A stretch of 64,000 nt of DNA from Sipunculus nudus (taxonomy: Eukaryota > Annelida > Sipuncula > Golfingiida > Sipunculidae). The stretch covers positions 77,181,056-77,245,055 of the forward strand of contig CM049310.1 of NCBI GenBank assembly GCA_026874595.1. The letters run 5' to 3'. Shown piece by piece: positions 61,570 through 64,000 of the stretch; the first letter of the stretch is position 1, and each line of letters starts with the position of its first letter. Position numbers and translations under genes: made by a program. The notes under the pieces were generated by a model. It ran no database searches and was not told the DNA's origin. It was given only the letters and a program-made list of their open reading frames with translations.

Positions 61570-62790
61570 GTGGTCGGATAATGGTCCTCGGGGGGCCCCG
61601 CGTTTCTGCTAGTGTTGGACTAGTTTACATATGGGTGAAAAATTAAGTTAAATTTGAAAAATAATACAAACAGACACAGGTTTTTATCTATATGCATGAG
61701 GGAAAAAAATCCTACTGGATCAAATGATATTAAAGAAGATATATGTGCAATAGAAAATCACCAAATGTAGTCTGTTAGCCATATTTGATTTTGAGCAAGT
61801 CTGTATTTCAATAGGTCTGGGGCCCTCATAGGCACCAATGATCCTTGTGAAATTGGGAAAGCTGCAGTAGGTTGTTGAGTTATCGCGTGCGAAAGAAAAT
61901 TAGCACGTGGTGGCGGCCGCTTATGACGAAAAAACTTGCTAACTTGCATATACAATCTAAATGGCCAAAACTGCAAGTATAAAATGGCTTTCCGTCTCAG
62001 AACACTGTCGTCCACAGAACGCGTTCGGCTCTCGGTTGACATGGCTGGGTCTCCGCTGCTGGGATCGGTGAAGGGAATGTGGGTTGCGTCTGCCTTTGTG
62101 GCTGTGGGTGCTGTAGGGTCGAACGGTGGCAGTCTCTCGCGGCCATTTGCTTGGCTTGGTGGCATGACGTCTGTTGGCTCTGAGAACAATGCTTAAGGAG
62201 CACGCAGGGCTGAGGTCTTGACCACAGCAACCTGTAGCTGCTCGATGAGCGAAAACATCTTCAGTCAGTCAGCTGTGGCAGCCATATTGGAATTCCAAAA
62301 GGTCTGTAACTCAATAGGTTGGGGGCCCTTATAGGTACCAACCATCCCTGTGAATTTGGGAAAGCTGCAATATGTTGTTGTTGAGTTATCGCGCGAAAGA
62401 AAATCAGCGATTGGGCTGTGGCGGCCATATTGGAATTCCGACATGTTTGTTATTCGATAGGCCTGGAGCCCTCATAGGTACCAATCATCCCTGTGGATTT
62501 GCGAAAGCTGCAGTATGTTGTTGTTGAGTTATTGCGTGCGAAAGAAAATCGGCGATTAGGCTGTGGCGGCCATATTGGAATTCCGACATGTTTGTAATTC
62601 GATAGGTCTGGAGCCCTCATAGATACCAATCATCCCTGTGAATTTGGAAAGCTGCAGTATGTTATTGTTGAGTTATCGCGCGCGAAAGAAAGTGTGACTG
62701 ACGGAAGGACCGAAGCATGGATGGATGGAAGAACGGAGGACTGACACAGTTGTCACTATAGGGCACTGCTTGTCAAGCGGGGCCCTAATT
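61570..62790 (-). mobile_element. Inverted pearl/HINE-like array
   Basis: Units of about 140-146 bp, each with ggtaccaatcatccctgtg, gaaagctgcagtatgttgtt, ttatcgcgcgcgaaagaaa and gtggcggccatattggaatt. They are the reverse complement of the arrays at 11.1 and 16.6 kb. Units lie near 61,800, 62,320, 62,470 and 62,620; a GC-rich insert splits the array at 61,919-62,274. At the right end the array runs into tgactgacggaaggac and a ggggccctaatt border; at the left ggggggccccgcg may be the other border. Confidence 0.75.
61919..62274 (-). other. GC-rich insert with degenerate coding frame
   Basis: About 356 bp clearly richer in GC than its surroundings, breaking a HINE-like unit. It is flanked by GTGGCGGCC (61,910-61,918) and GTGGCAGCC (62,275-62,283). 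On the minus strand ATG at 62,258 opens 21 codons (MFSLIEQLQVAVVKTSALRA...), then a single TAA (62,195-62,193), and the same frame stays open on through PTAPTATKADATHIPFTDP and SVDDSVLRRK, running past the insert to 61,758. It looks like a captured or transposed coding fragment now broken by a stop. I do not recognise the protein. Confidence 0.5.
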
Positions 62791-63980
62791 ATTAACAGAG
62801 CAGATTAGCATTATATATTTTCTGTCCAAAATATGTATCGTTTAAATTCCTATTCTTTCACTGACTACCTAAGACCGAGGTTTCCCGTGAATTGCCTATG
62901 CTTAAAGGGACCCATTCACATACCAGGTCGGTTAAATATGTATGCAATAAAGCTTTGCCTCCTCACATAATTATTGTACATGATAATATTTCGTTCTGTG
63001 TTTCTTCTTTCATGTTTCTTCTCCTTGTAATGGTAAACAGACATACGTGGACTGTGTTTACCCACACACAGAACCAAAACAAAACAGGTGAACTGGAGAT
63101 AGTAAGTTTCTGTGCCTGGATGATTATGGTAGAAAACTGTTGTATCCGGTCAATATGAACTAATAGCGTGAGATAATAACCATAGTTTTGCATAAGATTA
63201 AGTACCTTTATATGACTTTATATTCTCGAGGACTTCGTATATTATTATCGGCCTTTTGCACGCTGTATATAGGAAGTGATGTTCGATCAGTAGCACACAG
63301 ATCTGCCGTGCTTTACTGCGGGTTGTTTCCTGCATTTAGAGAAAGCTTGAGACCACTTACGTCTCGGCGTTTGGCATTTAGCCACTTCATAAATACACCG
63401 TTATTGAAGCCTCACTGCTCTTCTTAACAAACCGCCTCCAGGGTTCAGCAAACATTTTGTCATAACCAAACTAAGGCCTCGCCCGTGGCCATATCACAGA
63501 AGATTTTTTGTGAATGCTTTCTCACTGATTGCTTCGCCATGGTATTCCCTCACAAAAACAAATAGGAGAACAATGTTCAAGGACAGAAAGCACTGGTGTT
63601 TTATATTTCCGATTTGGTTCTATGAGTGAGAAGCGGAATTTGAATTATTTCAATATCCCTGACTGGTAAGCTCGTAGGTGATATACGCTTTACGTGGGTT
63701 TAACATCAAAGGGTGTTAAGTGGTGATTCGTTCATATTTGTCAAGTGGATATCTGTTATTACTCTCTGTATCAGATACAGTGGTGTTTAAAACGTTTTTT
63801 TTTTTTGCAATCAGTAGAATACGTTTTACATACAAAACAATAACTTCCGCTACAGGGTATGGCTTTAGTAAAAGGCGAGCCTGCTTTAACGAATGTTGTA
63901 AAGGAGACTAAATGAACTGGTGCTTTACGCATCAATAATCAGCACGTCGAATGCAGCCTACTGAATCGCGCATTAACGGC

Positions 63981-64000
63981 TTGTGTGTGTGTGTGTGTGT
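63981..64000. repeat. (TG)n microsatellite at window edge
   Basis: At least ten TG units run off the right end of the window. Confidence 0.95.

Larger units (their letters stand above)
50882..64000 (-). other. Pappalysin intron, incomplete (over 13 kb)
   Basis: From the acceptor at 50,882 to the right edge no further CCP-like exon with good splice sites was found by reading both the frames and the cysteine/tryptophan patterns. The interval holds a HINE-like element, a recent 1-kb tandem duplication, MITEs, a SINE and an inverted HINE-like array, listed separately. 52,920-55,265, 58,745-60,520 and 62,790-63,980 contain only chance-length frames and G/C tracts (53,443-53,461). Confidence 0.6.

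Overview
This is AT-rich animal nuclear DNA that is dense in repeats, with one recognisable host gene. The long introns with consensus splice sites, many non-autonomous transposons, long poly-G/C and TA tracts and a CR1/Jockey-type retrotransposon fragment point to an invertebrate. The tandem-repeat elements start with a 'gaccCATGGGtcatgacgctcagctga' type end, carry ACGG/GACA tetranucleotide tracts and have cores of 140-340 bp. They resemble the pearl/HINE elements known from bivalves, so a mollusc (probably a bivalve) is the best guess; this is inference.

Host gene. Four exons on the minus strand (50,881-50,716; 36,269-36,137; 33,057-32,888; 27,759-27,460) join in a consistent reading frame. 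They encode about 255 residues: the end of one complement-control (CCP/Sushi) module, two more CCP modules, a Lin12/Notch repeat (LNR) and a short basic tail with a stop codon. This order (CCPs followed by a C-terminal LNR) is that of the pappalysins (PAPP-A family), secreted metzincin proteases that cleave IGF-binding proteins. The catalytic part must lie beyond the right edge. The first visible intron uses a GC donor.

Layout. 1-7,986: minisatellites (53 bp and 27 bp units), a GAGTCC-rich element, and the 3' end of a dispersed repeat. 7,987-18,267: a roughly 5 kb direct tandem duplication with a microhomology junction; each copy holds a 'gatgcatcc' minisatellite and a pearl/HINE-like array. 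19,640-20,965: a 155-bp tandem array with five perfect AGGTCAnnnTGACCT sites. 20,968-25,340: three tandem ~0.9-1 kb units, the middle one carrying a 5'-truncated LINE. 25,736-26,180: a second GAGTCC element. 27,460-64,000: the pappalysin 3' end and its introns. These introns hold a foldback element with 96-bp arms, several MITE families, HINE-like elements at 38, 40 and 51-53 kb, a tRNA-like repeat pair, a recent 1-kb tandem duplication at 56.5-58.6 kb, and an inverted HINE-like array at 61.6-62.8 kb with a GC-rich insert.

No intact tRNA, rRNA, CRISPR array or prokaryotic gene is visible. Most other reading frames are short and look like chance or repeat-derived frames.
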